This document shows, one piece after another, positions 12,332 to 23,765 of a stretch of DNA of 64,000 nucleotides. The number at the start of each line of letters is the position of its first letter. Position 1 is the first letter of the stretch. The translations under genes were made by a program, and so were the position numbers. The notes under the pieces are model-generated. The model was not told where the DNA came from and ran no database searches. It worked only from the letters and a program-made list of their open reading frames with translations. The stretch comes from Lamellibrachia satsuma (lineage: Eukaryota; Annelida; Polychaeta; Sabellida; Siboglinidae): the NCBI GenBank assembly GCA_033239005.1, contig BSQZ01000037.1:5696001-5760000 (forward strand), in the 5' to 3' direction.

Positions 12332-12349
12332 TAGGAGGGAGGGAGGAGT
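12332..12349 (+). promoter_or_regulatory. Polypurine tract of gypsy 1
   Basis: AGGAGGGAGGGAGGAGT immediately precedes the 3' LTR, where plus-strand DNA priming is expected. Confidence 0.8.
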
Positions 12350-12524
12350 TGTAGTGTATTGACTTTGTCATATTAGTAATAACCGCTTCCTTAATTAGGA
12401 CATACACAAATACGGATTATTCCCTGTCTGTATGTAGGACGTGAGCACAGCGGAATAAATGGTATGTTTCCGCCCTACTGTGAGCAAGCACGTTGTCTGT
12501 TGGTATTTGGGGGTAAACACAACA
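12350..12524 (+). repeat. 3' LTR of gypsy 1
   Basis: 175 bp, TGTAGTG start and ACACAACA end, matching the 5' LTR with many substitutions. AATAAA is kept (GCGGAATAAATGG). Confidence 0.9.
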
Positions 12525-12640
12525 TAATCCAATAGTTAATGTTCAATTTCCTGTAATTATGTTGCACCAAAAAGCTTCATCGCAACACGTTCCCTCTCTA
12601 ATTTTATTTCGTAAGCCTGAAAAAATGATTTAATATGTAA
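12525..12640 (-). mobile_element. LINE A endonuclease, continuation beyond gypsy 1
   Basis: The sequence right after the 3' LTR (ATCCAATAGTTAATGTTCAA) matches 14527-14545, 29970-29985 and 44646-44665, which lie in LINE A endonuclease DNA. It is therefore the other half of the LINE fragment ending at 7885. Confidence 0.75.
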
Positions 12641-12839
12641 ACTAACCCCCTCCCCTTCTTCTTGTTCGATCTCTCATGAACACTAACATAATTCAGCATC
12701 CGTGTTGGCCCATTATTCGGTTATAGCAATTATGTGACGGTCAATATATTCTACCATAATTAATTTAATTTACTATGCCTAGCTGTATTGTAATATTTTC
12801 AGACAGGCTTTTACCGATATTTTGTGCGGGTGAATATAT
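12641..12839. other. Short non-coding stretch
   Basis: AT-rich sequence with no open frame or repeat that I recognise. Confidence 0.4.
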
Positions 12840-12873
12840 GTAGGTCGACCCTACTCTGGTTGGGTCGACCTAC
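12840..12873. repeat. Perfect 12-bp inverted repeat
   Basis: Arms GTAGGTCGACCC (12840-12851) and GGGTCGACCTAC (12862-12873) around a 10-base loop. It is the strongest hairpin in this part of the window and lies just past the 3' end of a LINE A copy. Confidence 0.9.
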
Positions 12874-14250
<1,377 letters not shown>

Positions 14251-14289
14251 GTAATTCTCTGACTTAATTCTCAAAATGTATTTGATGAT

Positions 14290-14620
14290 GATCAATGCTC
14301 TTGTATTTTTACACTGCCCACTAATTCTTTTTGTGACGACAACATTATATCTAATACATTCTCACCCCTGGTTGGTTCTACCACGTGCTGAGTAAGGAAG
14401 CTATCCTGAATTAAAAATAAAAATTGTTGATCCTCAACCCCTGTACTCTGTAGAGATTTCCATTATATGCGTCTATGGTTAAATATCCCATTATGACACA
14501 TTACCCTTTATTCATTTTCCTTTATAGTCCAACAGTTAATGTTGAATTTTCTGAAACTATTTTGCAATAAACAGCTTCATCGCAATCTGCTTCCCTTTCT
14601 AATTTTAATTGTTATGTTTA
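14290..14620 (-). mobile_element. Second LINE A endonuclease fragment, unit 1
   Basis: Matches the endonuclease pieces at 29720-30055 and 44400-44735 next to the pyrimidine minisatellite, so it is the true positional equivalent of those. Broken by stops. Confidence 0.75.
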
Positions 14621-14625
14621 ACGTA

Positions 14626-14863
14626 ACTTGCCCTCCCGTCGCCTTCCCTCCTGAAACCTTCGTTCCTTTTGCCTTCCCTCCCGTCTCCCTCTCTCCCATC
14701 GCCTTCACTCTCGTCTCCTTCCCTCCAGTCTCGTCCCCTCCTGTCTCCCACACTCCCATCTACTTCGCTGCAGTTGTCTTCCCTCCCGTTTCTTTCCTTC
14801 CCGTCTCCTTTCGACCCGTCTCCTTGTGTCTCGTCTCCTTGCGTCCAGTCTACCTATGACATG
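14626..14863. repeat. 15-bp pyrimidine-rich minisatellite (unit 1)
   Basis: Degenerate tandem repeat of a CCTCCCGTCTCCTTC-like 15-mer; the + strand is almost pure pyrimidine. Conserved at 30065-30340, 44748-45009 and 60742-60990. The period is a multiple of three, which creates spurious PVSF-repeat open frames. Confidence 0.85.
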
Positions 14864-14913
14864 TCACCTCTCAGCCTCCTCCCTGGCTGAAGTGAGCTGC
14901 ATTATTTTCCATG

Positions 14914-14937
14914 TACACACACACATACATGCACACC

Positions 14938-14985
<48 letters not shown>

Positions 14986-14990
14986 AACAA
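14914..14990. repeat. (CA)n / (GCAC)n microsatellite (unit 1)
   Basis: Mixed ACAC and GCAC runs, placed as in the other three units but much shorter than in unit 4. Confidence 0.9.
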
Positions 14991-16030
14991 TATGTTACCC
15001 TCTAATGACAAACACCACTTTGCAACAACGTGGAAACATAGTAATATCAGCACAAAAAACGACCACTCTCATACCACATTCGAATAGAATACGTGTTTAA
15101 TTGTCAGGCAGCGTCATCGGTGAAGCGCACACACATCTTGTGATACAAATAGGTCATCTTGGATTCCACTCCGTTTACACCAAATGTATCAGTACACCAT
15201 CAGTTTATACGCTTGATCAAAACGAATAAGATGTTCTGCTTTGTTCATATTATAAATGTATATAATATATTAATTAATAGTAGACCGATCAAACATGTTT
15301 CATCCGTTTTGGAGAAGGAATAACACCACAAGCCTATAATATTCTCATCCATTAATTTTTTTGTTGCTAGTTGCTATGCTCAATAAATCCGCCTAAAAGC
15401 GTTTTCTCCGCCGAGCTTTGAGATGACGGTAACGTAATTACGACCCTCAATAATCCGTGTCTGTAATCGAACCTTGACATGTATGTGTATATTTCTACCA
15501 ACTGCGCGCTCAGCCCATCACTTTGCTTATGTTTTTATGTTGACAATGTATGCATGAATAGTATCATTACTATGTACCTTTGATGCAAGTTTGGTATTGT
15601 TGTATCAGCGTTCATCAGACAATAAATCCAACGCATATGCTGCCTACTGGTGTTAATATACTAAGCATTGCTACGCTTCAAGCACTGATTAATGGCTTTA
15701 AGTCAAAGAATCCCAACGAAAGCAGATGGTAGGAGGACTGCGTAATAGGTCCAAGGCTCCATAATCCGGAGTGCCCATTCACTGACACATCATTAAGCTT
15801 GACATCACACGTCATTATCTAATAAATAATTTCTGTTGTTACGTACACTACGCGACACTGTCAAAGTGGCGCCACCTGCAGGCTAATAATAAACACCGAG
15901 ATGTTTTTGGTAGGCCAAGTACGCCTAAAAGTCTCGTAGGTTCATAAGCCTACTAAAGTTTTCTTAACTCCGTGTTGAGGGTCTAGTTCGTTGGGCATTA
16001 AGTATGCAACATGCGCAACTATTTAAACAG
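14991..16030. other. Non-coding flank, unit 1
   Basis: Conserved with 30532-31860, 45172-46495 and 61453-62824 but lacking the 300-odd bases that hold the globin-like exon in those units. No gene seen. Confidence 0.6.
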
Positions 16031-16062
16031 TTCCACGTGAACGCCACACATTTCACGTGGAA
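16031..16062. repeat. CACGTG hairpin (unit 1)
   Basis: Perfect 11-bp inverted repeat TTCCACGTGAA / TTCACGTGGAA with a 10-base loop. Each arm contains a palindromic E-box-like CACGTG. Identical arms occur in all four units. Confidence 0.85.
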
Positions 16063-17543
16063 ACAGAATAGGATTTTCATAATAATAATACCAACTATAT
16101 TTTAGATCGGCAGATGGCGCCACATCTGTAATGTGAACACCCAAAATAAACAATCTAAGACGATATTGGGAATGCATCGAAAGTGTGTTGTGACATGTCA
16201 TAGAATACTTTCGCAACACGGTTGTGCATTTTCGATCGACTTACATTATACTCTGACATGCTACCGGGAAATCGGCTACTATTTTGACATTATCTCCTGC
16301 TCTCACACCGATCTCTAAATGGAGACGGATTATCAAAATCCTGAATGATACTTTAACACACGTTACGTCTTTTATCACCTATGTCAACCAGCTATCACTA
16401 TGCAACTCAGTCACCCGATAACAATCACAACGATACCAGAACTACCAAGTATCACACATTTGGCGTGAAACTCACACATTTCACTTCCGTTTCACGCTCT
16501 CACGCAACCAACTGTAAATCCCACGCATATTGGTAAATATCACGCATATAGGTCGTTTCAACAAATAACAATACAAATACATACGCTAATTTCCATGCAC
16601 GTGTTCATATAGACATTATCTCCATGCACGTGCTGATAGCGCTTTTTATCATAGTTTGTGACGTTGCACGTTTTGTTTGACAATGTTTCTCTGCCAAGGA
16701 GTGGTCGTGGTATATGGGTTTGGTTGGCGCGTGTTACGGGCGCTAGACCCGCGCCTCATTGGTTTAGCCGCGTAAAGTCGTTTTGATCTGATATTTGCAT
16801 TTTTTATCGGTAAAGCTTCAAACTACTCTGTCGTATCATTGAAATCTTTTAATATCCTAATAATAACAACAACAACAACAACAAGTACTACACGTTTTAA
16901 ATTCACGTTTCCTTGTCAGTGAATACATTTAAAAAAAACCTACTATTTAAGTATAATTGTACATATTCCATATTTAAATAAACCATTATATCATACGTAA
17001 ATGAAATAGTCAATTTAAAAATGCTTTCCAGTGTATGTTCAAGTGCTGCCTCGGTAGAAATTTTGTTTTCATTATTTTCATTATTATTATTATTATTATT
17101 GATTGATTGATTGTATGTTAGAACTTATAATACTGAAATGTTTATTATTCTTTTAGCTACTGAATAAAATTGTTCAAAGTCATAACGTGAAGATCGGCGT
17201 AACATAGGCAGTTCATTATTTGCATTATTATTGTTATTGATATTATTTAGAAAAAAATTTTCAATACCAACTGTATACAAGAGAAAGGTTTCGTCAGTTA
17301 TCATAATATATTTGCATTTTTTGGTAAACAATATATTTTTGTGCAATAATGTTTTAATAAAATCGGACATAAAATTAAGGCAGCCAAACCACTATACATA
17401 TGTGAGGTATTTTGGATATGAGTGTTTGTGCGTTTATATATCCTGTACAACAGCTGTCCAAGAAAGTGCAATAGATCTGATAGAATACACTGGAAAATAA
17501 GTAAAAAAAAATAAATAAAGTTAAGAAAGCAATATACTCTTGC
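16063..17543. other. Non-coding flank, unit 1 right part
   Basis: Conserved with 31895-33320, 46528-47946 and 62857-63900, but without the LINE A fragment that units 2 and 3 carry (empty site near 16462). A GC-richer patch at 16715-16775 contains GGCGCG...CGCGCC and ATTGG. Past about 17050 it is unit-1-specific and AT-rich. No gene seen. Confidence 0.55.
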
Positions 17544-18000
17544 ATAGGCGTTAACTGTACGCCTAATAAGATAAGAGGCGTTAACTGTACGCCTAAGAAG
17601 ATAAGAGGCGTTAACTACACGCCTAAGAAGACAAGAGGCGTTAACTGTACGCCTAAGAAGATAAGAGGCGTTAACTGTACGCCTAAGAAGACAAGAGGCG
17701 TTAACTGTACGCCTAAGAAGATAAGAGGCGTTAATTGTACGCCTAAGAAGATAAGAGGTGTTAACTGTACGCATAAGAAGATAAGAGGCGTTAACTGCAC
17801 GCTTAAGAAGACAAGAGGCGTTAACTGTACGCCAAAGAAGACAAGAGGCGTTAACTGTACGCCTAAGAAGATAAGAGGCGTTAATTGTACGCCTAAGAAG
17901 ATAATAGGTGTTAAGTGTACGCATAAGAAGATAAGAGGCGTTAACTGTACACCTAAGAAGATAAGAGGCGTTAACATTACACCTAAGAAGATAAGAGGCA
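17544..18000. repeat. 30-bp minisatellite, about 15 copies
   Basis: Strict 30-bp period with consensus near AGGCGTTAACTGTACGCCTA plus AGAAGATAAG. Each copy holds a GGCGT...ACGCC inverted repeat around TAACTGT. A lone extra copy lies at 19192-19222. Because 30 is divisible by three, a 264-codon frame on the minus strand stays open; I do not regard it as a gene. Confidence 0.95.
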
Positions 18001-18360
18001 AATTCATTATTATCACAAATGTCGTACTTCGCCTTATTGAAAACAATCGTGACACATATTATGCTAATTATCGATGTTTCAGCAACCAATACCATGTAGC
18101 CGGTATGGCAAATGTATTAGTCACCCAGTCAGGCGCAGCAGTTTTTGCTGTAAAACTGCTGTAAAATGTATTTGCAGCGGAATAAATGAATAATGTATTA
18201 CAAATAATGTATTAGCAACACAGTAAAAAAAATAAAAAAAAATAAAAAAATTAATAAATACATTAATAAATACACTGGAGTTTTGCAGTGAAACAAATAA
18301 TGTGTTAGCAACACAGTCTAGTACACTGCAGTTTTGCAGTAAATCGAATAATGTATGATA
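17984..18360. repeat. Direct repeat R, left copy
   Basis: Starts CCTAAGAAGATAAGAGGCAA, ends AATCGAATAATGTATGATA; closely matched by 19209-19583. It contains repeated ACTGCAGTTTTGCAGT-AA-GAATAATGT-TTAGCAACACAGTC blocks (each with a 6-bp inverted repeat) that also recur at 19740-19830 and 48060-48230. Confidence 0.85.
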
Positions 18361-19191
18361 ACATGGATTCCCAAAAGCAAGGTCATGCTTAACAAATATG
18401 TTATGTTTTTTAGAAGAAATCACTAAGTGGATAGACGTGGGATCGCCAGTAGATATTATCTACTTAGATTTTCAGAAAACGTTTGACAAAGTGCCACATC
18501 AAAGATTACTGCTTAAATTAAAAGCCAATGGTATCGGGGATAGCATAACTGACTGGATAGAACAATGGCTGACTGACAGAAGACAATGAGTTGTATTAGA
18601 TAGAGAAGTTTCTAATTGGAAATCGGTTTGAGTGGGGTACCTCAAGGATCAGTATTAGGACCTATATTATTCTTCATATATATCAATGACTTGGACGACA
18701 GTATAACAAGTAACGTACTGAAATTTGCGGATGACACAAAACTGTTTAGAAAGGTTAATACTGGTGGTGATAAACAACATTTACAAAACGATCTAGACAG
18801 ATTAGTGAAATGGTCTGAGAAATGGCAGATGTTGTTAAATTTTGGGAAATGTAATTGCCTACATACAGAACATGGGAACTTGGATGTAAACTGTAAAATT
18901 GGAGATACTGTTGTGGATACTACTGTAAAAGAAAATGACTTAGGAGTTACAATAAGCGCTGATATGAAAGTTTCAGAGCAGTGTGTTTTAGCAGCTTCAA
19001 AGGGTAATAAAATTCTTGGATTGATTAGAAGAAACATAACATACAAGGGAAAAAAGTTAATTATATCTCTTTATGAAGCAATAGTTAGACCTCATTTAGA
19101 ATACTGTATACAAGCATGGAGACCATATCGTAAGAAGGATATAGATACGCTTGAAAGCATACAAAGGAGAGCAACTAAAATGATTCCAGAA
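18361..19191 (+). mobile_element. LINE A RT fragment between two R repeats
   Basis: Plus-strand reverse transcriptase from the KARSCLTNMLCFLEEITKWI segment to RRATKMIPE. It contains [40 protein letters not shown] and an intact FADD active-site strand (LKFADDTKLF). One stop (18587) and a frame change near 18600 break it. The element is truncated at both ends and stops exactly where a 30-bp repeat copy begins. Confidence 0.9.
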
Positions 19192-19208
19192 GAGGCATTA
19201 ACAGTACG

Positions 19209-19583
19209 CCTAAGAAGATAAGAGGCAAATTCATTATTATCACAAATGTGGTACTTCGCCTTATTGAAAACAATCGTGACACATATTATGCTAATTATCG
19301 ATGTTTCAGCAACCATGTAGCTGGTATGGCAAATGTATTATAGCCACCCAGTCAGGCGCAGCAGTTTTTGCAGTAAAACTGCTGTAAAATATATTTGCAG
19401 CGCAACACTGCAGTTTTGCAATAAATGAATAATGTATTACAAATAATGTATTAGCAACACAGTACAAAAAATTACATAAAAATAAATTAATAAATACACT
19501 GGAGTTTTGCAGTGAAACAAATAATGTTTTAGCAACACAGTCTAGAACACTACAGTTTTGCAGTAAATCGAATAATGTATGAT
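19209..19583. repeat. Direct repeat R, right copy
   Basis: Second copy of 17984-18360, with small differences. Together with the left copy it brackets the LINE A fragment. Confidence 0.85.
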
Positions 19584-19606
19584 AAATAATGTGTTAGCAA
19601 CACAGT

Positions 19607-19607
<1 letters not shown>

Positions 19608-19672
<65 letters not shown>

Positions 19673-19682
19673 ATATGTATAT
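19608..19682. repeat. (TA)n microsatellite, unit 1 end
   Basis: About 56 bp of TA followed by a GTGTGTGTATATG run; same position as 33324-33481 and 47947-48047. Confidence 0.9.
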
Positions 19683-20160
19683 ACAACACACTAAAAATAA
19701 TATAATCAAAAACCTTATAATAAATAAATAAATACACGGCGGTTTTGCAGTAAAACGAATAATACATAAGCAGCACAGTCAACTATGCTGCAAATTTGCA
19801 ATGAAACAAATAATGTGTAAGTAACAAAGTTAAATACATGAATGTGTGCTCGTGTGAATGCTATTAATGAATAGTCACCAACCAGATCCTGTGTTGCGCA
19901 ATACCAACATTGCTTGTCCGCGGCTACAAATACACCCTGCGGGTGTATTTGTCTTGTATGTGGGAACGCTTAACCGAGTAGTTGCCTAGTAGGCCATTTC
20001 GACAGTCGTAAACCAGGTACTGTGTTGCACAATATTTGATTCTATGTTGCGCAATACCAAAATTGCTATTCCACTGCAACTAAAACCACCAGTGGGCTAA
20101 ACCGAGCAGGCCATGTGGTATGTGGTGACGCTTGACCGAGTAATACCTAATGACTTTCCC
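19683..20160. other. Junction segment, unit 1/2
   Basis: Matches 48060-48540. Holds two copies of a GTTGCGCAATACCAA-CATTGC block and the 12-bp inverted repeat ACAAATACACCC (19926-19937) / GGGTGTATTTGT (19941-19952). No gene seen. Confidence 0.65.
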
Positions 20161-22228
20161 GTTGAACGTCCAACAGTCCGTGAACTTCTTTAGTTTCCTC
20201 GTTTCGAATGCCAGTTTCGATCGTCGCGCAGTCAAGTCCTCGTTCGGGAAGATTGGTGCGTTTCATTGTTGTGTGTTATGTTTATGTTTGAATTGAAAGA
20301 AGCAAACATCATACCATTATTTAAAAAGGGTTCGAGAAATAAGTCAGATAATTAAAGACCAGTGATTTTAATGTCAGTGATTTGTAAATTATTAGAAAGG
20401 TTAATTAAATACCATATGGTGGACTTCCTCGTTAAGCATACATTATTAAATTCATCTCAACATGGATTCCTTAAAGCGAGGTCATGCTTAACAAATATGT
20501 TATGTTTTTTGGAAGAAATCACTAAGTGGATAGACGTGGGATCGCCAGTAGATATTATCTACTTAGATTTTCTGAAAGCTTTTGACAAAGTGCCATATCA
20601 AAGATTACTACTTAAATTAAAAGCCCATGGTATCGGGGATAGCATAACTGACTGGATAGAACAATGGCTGAATGACAGAAGACAACGAGCTGTAGTAGAT
20701 GGAGAAATTTCAAATTGAAAATCGGTTTTGAGTGGGGTACCTCAAGGATCAGTATTAGGACCTATATTATTCTTAATATATATATATCAATAACTTAGAC
20801 GACATAACAAGTAACGTACTGAAATTTGCTGATAACACAAAACTGTTTAGAAAGGTTAATACTGATGGTGATAAACAACATTTACAAAACGATCTAGACA
20901 GATTAGTAAAATGGTCTGAGAAATGGCAGATGTTGTTAAATTTTGGGAAATGTAAATGCCTACATACAGGACATGGAAACTTGGATGTAAACTATAAAAT
21001 GGGAGAAATTGTTGTGGGTACTACTGTAAAAGAAAAGGAATTGGGAGTTACAATAAGCGCTGATATGAAAGTTTCAGAGCAGTGTGGTATTGCAGCTTCA
21101 AAGGGTAATCAAATTCTTGGATTCATTAGAAGAAATATAACTTACAAGGGAAAAAAGTTAATTATACCTCTTTATAAAGCAATAGTTAGACCTCATTTAG
21201 AATACTGTATACAAGCATGGAGACCATATCGTAAGGAGGATATAGATACGCTTGAAAGCATACAAAGGAGAGCAACTAAAATTATTCCACAACTGAGAGA
21301 CCTTAGTTATGAAGAACGCCTAAAAGAATGTGGTTTAACAACTCTAGAGACAAGGAGGTTAAGAGGAGATCAGATTGAAGTTTTTAAGATATTGAATTGG
21401 TATGAAAATATTGATAGAAATATGTGTTTCTCACTCAAGAAGGATAGCAAAACTATAGGACATGAGGTAAAATTAGTAAAGGATCAATGGATATTGGACA
21501 TCAGGAAGCACTCGTTCTCACATAGGACAATAAATGAATGGAACAAATTGTCTACAGATTGTGTAACTGCTAGCAGCGTGAATATGTTTAAAAACAAGGT
21601 TGACACATATCTCAGGAGGGCGGGTTATATGTAGATGAACATTGTTGACTCTCGATAAGCGAATGGCTTCCTTGTCCACTTGCCATCTGGGCCTTTGGCT
21701 TGGATGGCAAATTTTGTTAAATCTTTAATGTGAACCGGGCGCGATACACGAAATCCCGAATTCGTTCAGTTCGAAATCTGACGATGGTGGGTCGACTGCC
21801 GGTAGGCTTTCCACCCAAGCGGTGGCTCCTCTCTGAGTCGTGCAGTGAGAGTGGAGGAATAACACCCATCTTATCGTTAATCACTGCCAGTACTGTGGCG
21901 TCGGTGTCCTCGCCCTCGCCTGTCTCAGGAACACTGTGAATTAGGTGGGCCGACGTGTGTATTGTTGTAGGTTGTCACTGCTTTCTTCGAGTGCATGTAT
22001 CTTCTTCTCTAGCTCAGCGATACGTATGTCCTTTGCCTTGACCTGTTTGGTCAGGTGTCCGATGTGTGCGTTCAGCGAATCGATCTTGTCCGCTAGATCA
22101 CATGGGTACGGAGCTTTTTTTAAATTTGCAACTACTGCGTCATCATTTAATAGTTCAATAATTCGTAGCGCAAGCAATTCCCGTGAGTCGTCTGTGTGAC
22201 TGCTGCTCCGTGTTGGCTTAGGAGGCAT
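20161..22228 (-). pseudogene. LINE ORF1p remnant interrupted by a LINE A insertion
   Basis: Minus strand, start ATG at 22228 (GCCATGCC). The N-terminus is followed by a coiled coil (LADKIDSLNAHIGHLTKQVK, IAELEKKIHALEE) and the QQYTRR boundary typical of LINE ORF1 RNA-binding proteins. In another frame come GEDTDATVLAVINDKMGV, SERSHRLGG and PTIVRFRTERIRDFVYRARF, an RRM-like part. It stops at 21723, where LINE A is inserted, and resumes at 20283-20161 with NEDLTARRSKLAFETRKLKK and CWTFNGK. By family it coats element RNA; here it is frameshifted and split. Intact-site paralogue at 48600-49342. Confidence 0.75.
20284..21722 (+). mobile_element. 5'-truncated LINE A insertion with an empty-site paralogue
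   Basis: 1439-bp plus-strand insertion beginning within the EANIIPLFKKGSRNK segment and running to the element 3' end (GGATGGCAAATTTTGTTAAAT). Open pieces: 20362-20718 (SVICKLLERLIKYHMVDFLV, YLDFLKAFDKVPYQRLLLKL) and 20930-21634 ([72 protein letters not shown]). The active site has become FADN and there is a stop after EISN. The uninterrupted target is present at 48850 (GTTATGTTTCTTTAATGTG). Confidence 0.92.
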
Positions 22229-22614
22229 GGCCGGGCCAAGTACACGATAATAAATTGTTGGGACGTGGCAATATTCTATCACTTCACGTGGCAATATTCT
22301 ATAATTTCTTGCGTGGCAGTCCTATAGCACTTCGTGTTTCCAGTATGTATATGTAATATCAGTGCAAATTCATGCATATAGCTTGCCCATTTAGCATTCG
22401 CAGCGCCTCTTACTTTCCTGATAATCACGTCATATTCGAAACTGTGCACAGGGACAACAACATTAAGTGGCCATCTTGCGAATGACAAAAGTTCTGACAA
22501 ATGTAACCTATTTTAGGTCATTCGTGTCCTAATGACATGTTCAATCACTGGGTGGTACCATGTAACTGTCGCTGCTGTAGTTTCCAAGGAGACATGGGCG
22601 GCTCAACTAACCCA

Positions 22615-22910
22615 GTTTAATGAGCACATTGTTGATCACTCTGGTAATTTGACTAATCTAATATTATGCCGAAATATCACGTTCGGCACGCAATCGTATG
22701 TCGATGTGTAAGTATGATATTAAAGCAGAAGATAGAATTGTGCAAGGGGGAAGATATGCACGGAAACGGTGGATTAGTGGCATTTCATTTTGAATGCTTT
22801 TGTTGGTTTTGTAACATGTTTTTATGGACAATTACAGATTAGCACTGATTGAATGTACGAAAACACTAGCTAGCAAGCAGACACGCACAACACCATTCGA
22901 CAAATCACAT
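22615..22910. other. Displaced copy of the GPCR-upstream flank
   Basis: Matches 3880-4190 and 24900-25210, which normally lie just upstream of a receptor gene, but no receptor is next to it. See also 49738-50470. Confidence 0.75.
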
Positions 22911-22914
22911 GATA

Positions 22915-23070
22915 TCGAGCGTTAGCATTAGTTGTGACAACACCTACAGTCATGACAGTCCAGCGTTAGCATTAAATGTCACAACACCAATGGTCACAAC
23001 AGTCCAGAGTTAGCATCAAATGCCACAACACCAACGGTCACAACAGTCCAATGTTAGCATCAAATGAGCT
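22915..23070. repeat. 44-bp satellite, displaced short array
   Basis: Three to four monomers followed by about 40 bp of the usual GPCR 3' flank (GAAATGGAACTGAGACATTG). It is a second copy of the array-plus-flank seen at 23455-23690. Confidence 0.8.
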
Positions 23071-23454
23071 TAAATATGAAATGGAACTGAGACATTGTGT
23101 TTGCGAACTATTTATCTAAAATGAACACAAATGATGAACGAACTCACGGCATATCTTGCTCTCAAGGTTCTAGAGTATTCATTGACAAATAGAAAGAGCG
23201 CAGTAGTGGCATGGAGTGACCATGCGTGCAGAAGCCACTAAGAGAGAAGTTAATCTCTGAAGTATTCGAGTAGAGGCAGACAACTAGCTAATTATTCTTG
23301 CACTCAGAACTGCACGTAGATCTTTCCATGCCCCCAAAAACTACGTAGGTGGGGTCGTTTTTTGTTTGGGCAAAACGACCAAACCAATTTACAAAATCCT
23401 GTGTGGTTTACCTGAAATGGAACGGGAAGCAGAACCGGTTGTATAGTTCCAAAT

Positions 23455-23632
23455 GGCACAACAACAACAGTCACAATAGTCAAGCGTTAGCATCAATTGT
23501 GACAACACCAACAGTCATGACAGTCCACCGTTAGCATGACATGTCACACCGTCAACGGTGACAACAGTCCAGCGTTAGCATGACATGTCACAACACCAAC
23601 GGTCACAACAGTCCAGTGTTAGCATCAAATGA
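23455..23632. repeat. 44-bp satellite, short array (unit 2)
   Basis: About four monomers, type A mostly, just before the GPCR2 poly(A) signal. Confidence 0.8.
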
Positions 23633-23677
23633 GTCTAAGTAGGAAATGGAACTGAGACATTGTGTTTGCGAACTATT

Positions 23678-23683
23678 TTTATT
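23678..23683 (-). terminator. Poly(A) signal of GPCR2
   Basis: AATAAA on the minus strand, about 85 bases past the stop. Confidence 0.6.
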
Positions 23684-23765
23684 TGACGGTATCTTAGCAC
23701 TTTTGAGAAATCGATAATAGGCACATGGTCACGTGTCGTTTCATATGTAAACATAAAACAATGTG

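Larger units (their letters stand above)
7886..12524 (+). mobile_element. Ty3/gypsy LTR retrotransposon 1, decayed
   Basis: Complete in outline: 5' LTR, primer-binding region, gag, protease, RT, RNase H, integrase, polypurine tract and 3' LTR, all on the + strand. It lies inside the endonuclease part of a minus-strand LINE A copy. The two LTRs differ at many sites with small indels (roughly a tenth of positions by eye), and the coding part has many frameshifts and stops, so the insertion is old. I see no clear target duplication (TACTT to the left, TAATC to the right). Confidence 0.9.

Noticed and set aside
14539..14890. PVSF-repeat frames over the pyrimidine tract (also at 29981, 44654 and 60653)
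   Set aside because: A 15-bp repeat keeps frames open by chance; sequence is low-complexity and varies freely between units.
16133..16318. Short frames around the CACGTG hairpin (both strands)
   Set aside because: Frames are not conserved between the four units while the hairpin arms are.
17301..18095. 264-codon minus-strand frame with a 10-residue NASYLLRRTV repeat
   Set aside because: The 30-bp minisatellite has a period divisible by three, so open frames are expected; a second frame is equally open and there is no non-repeat domain.
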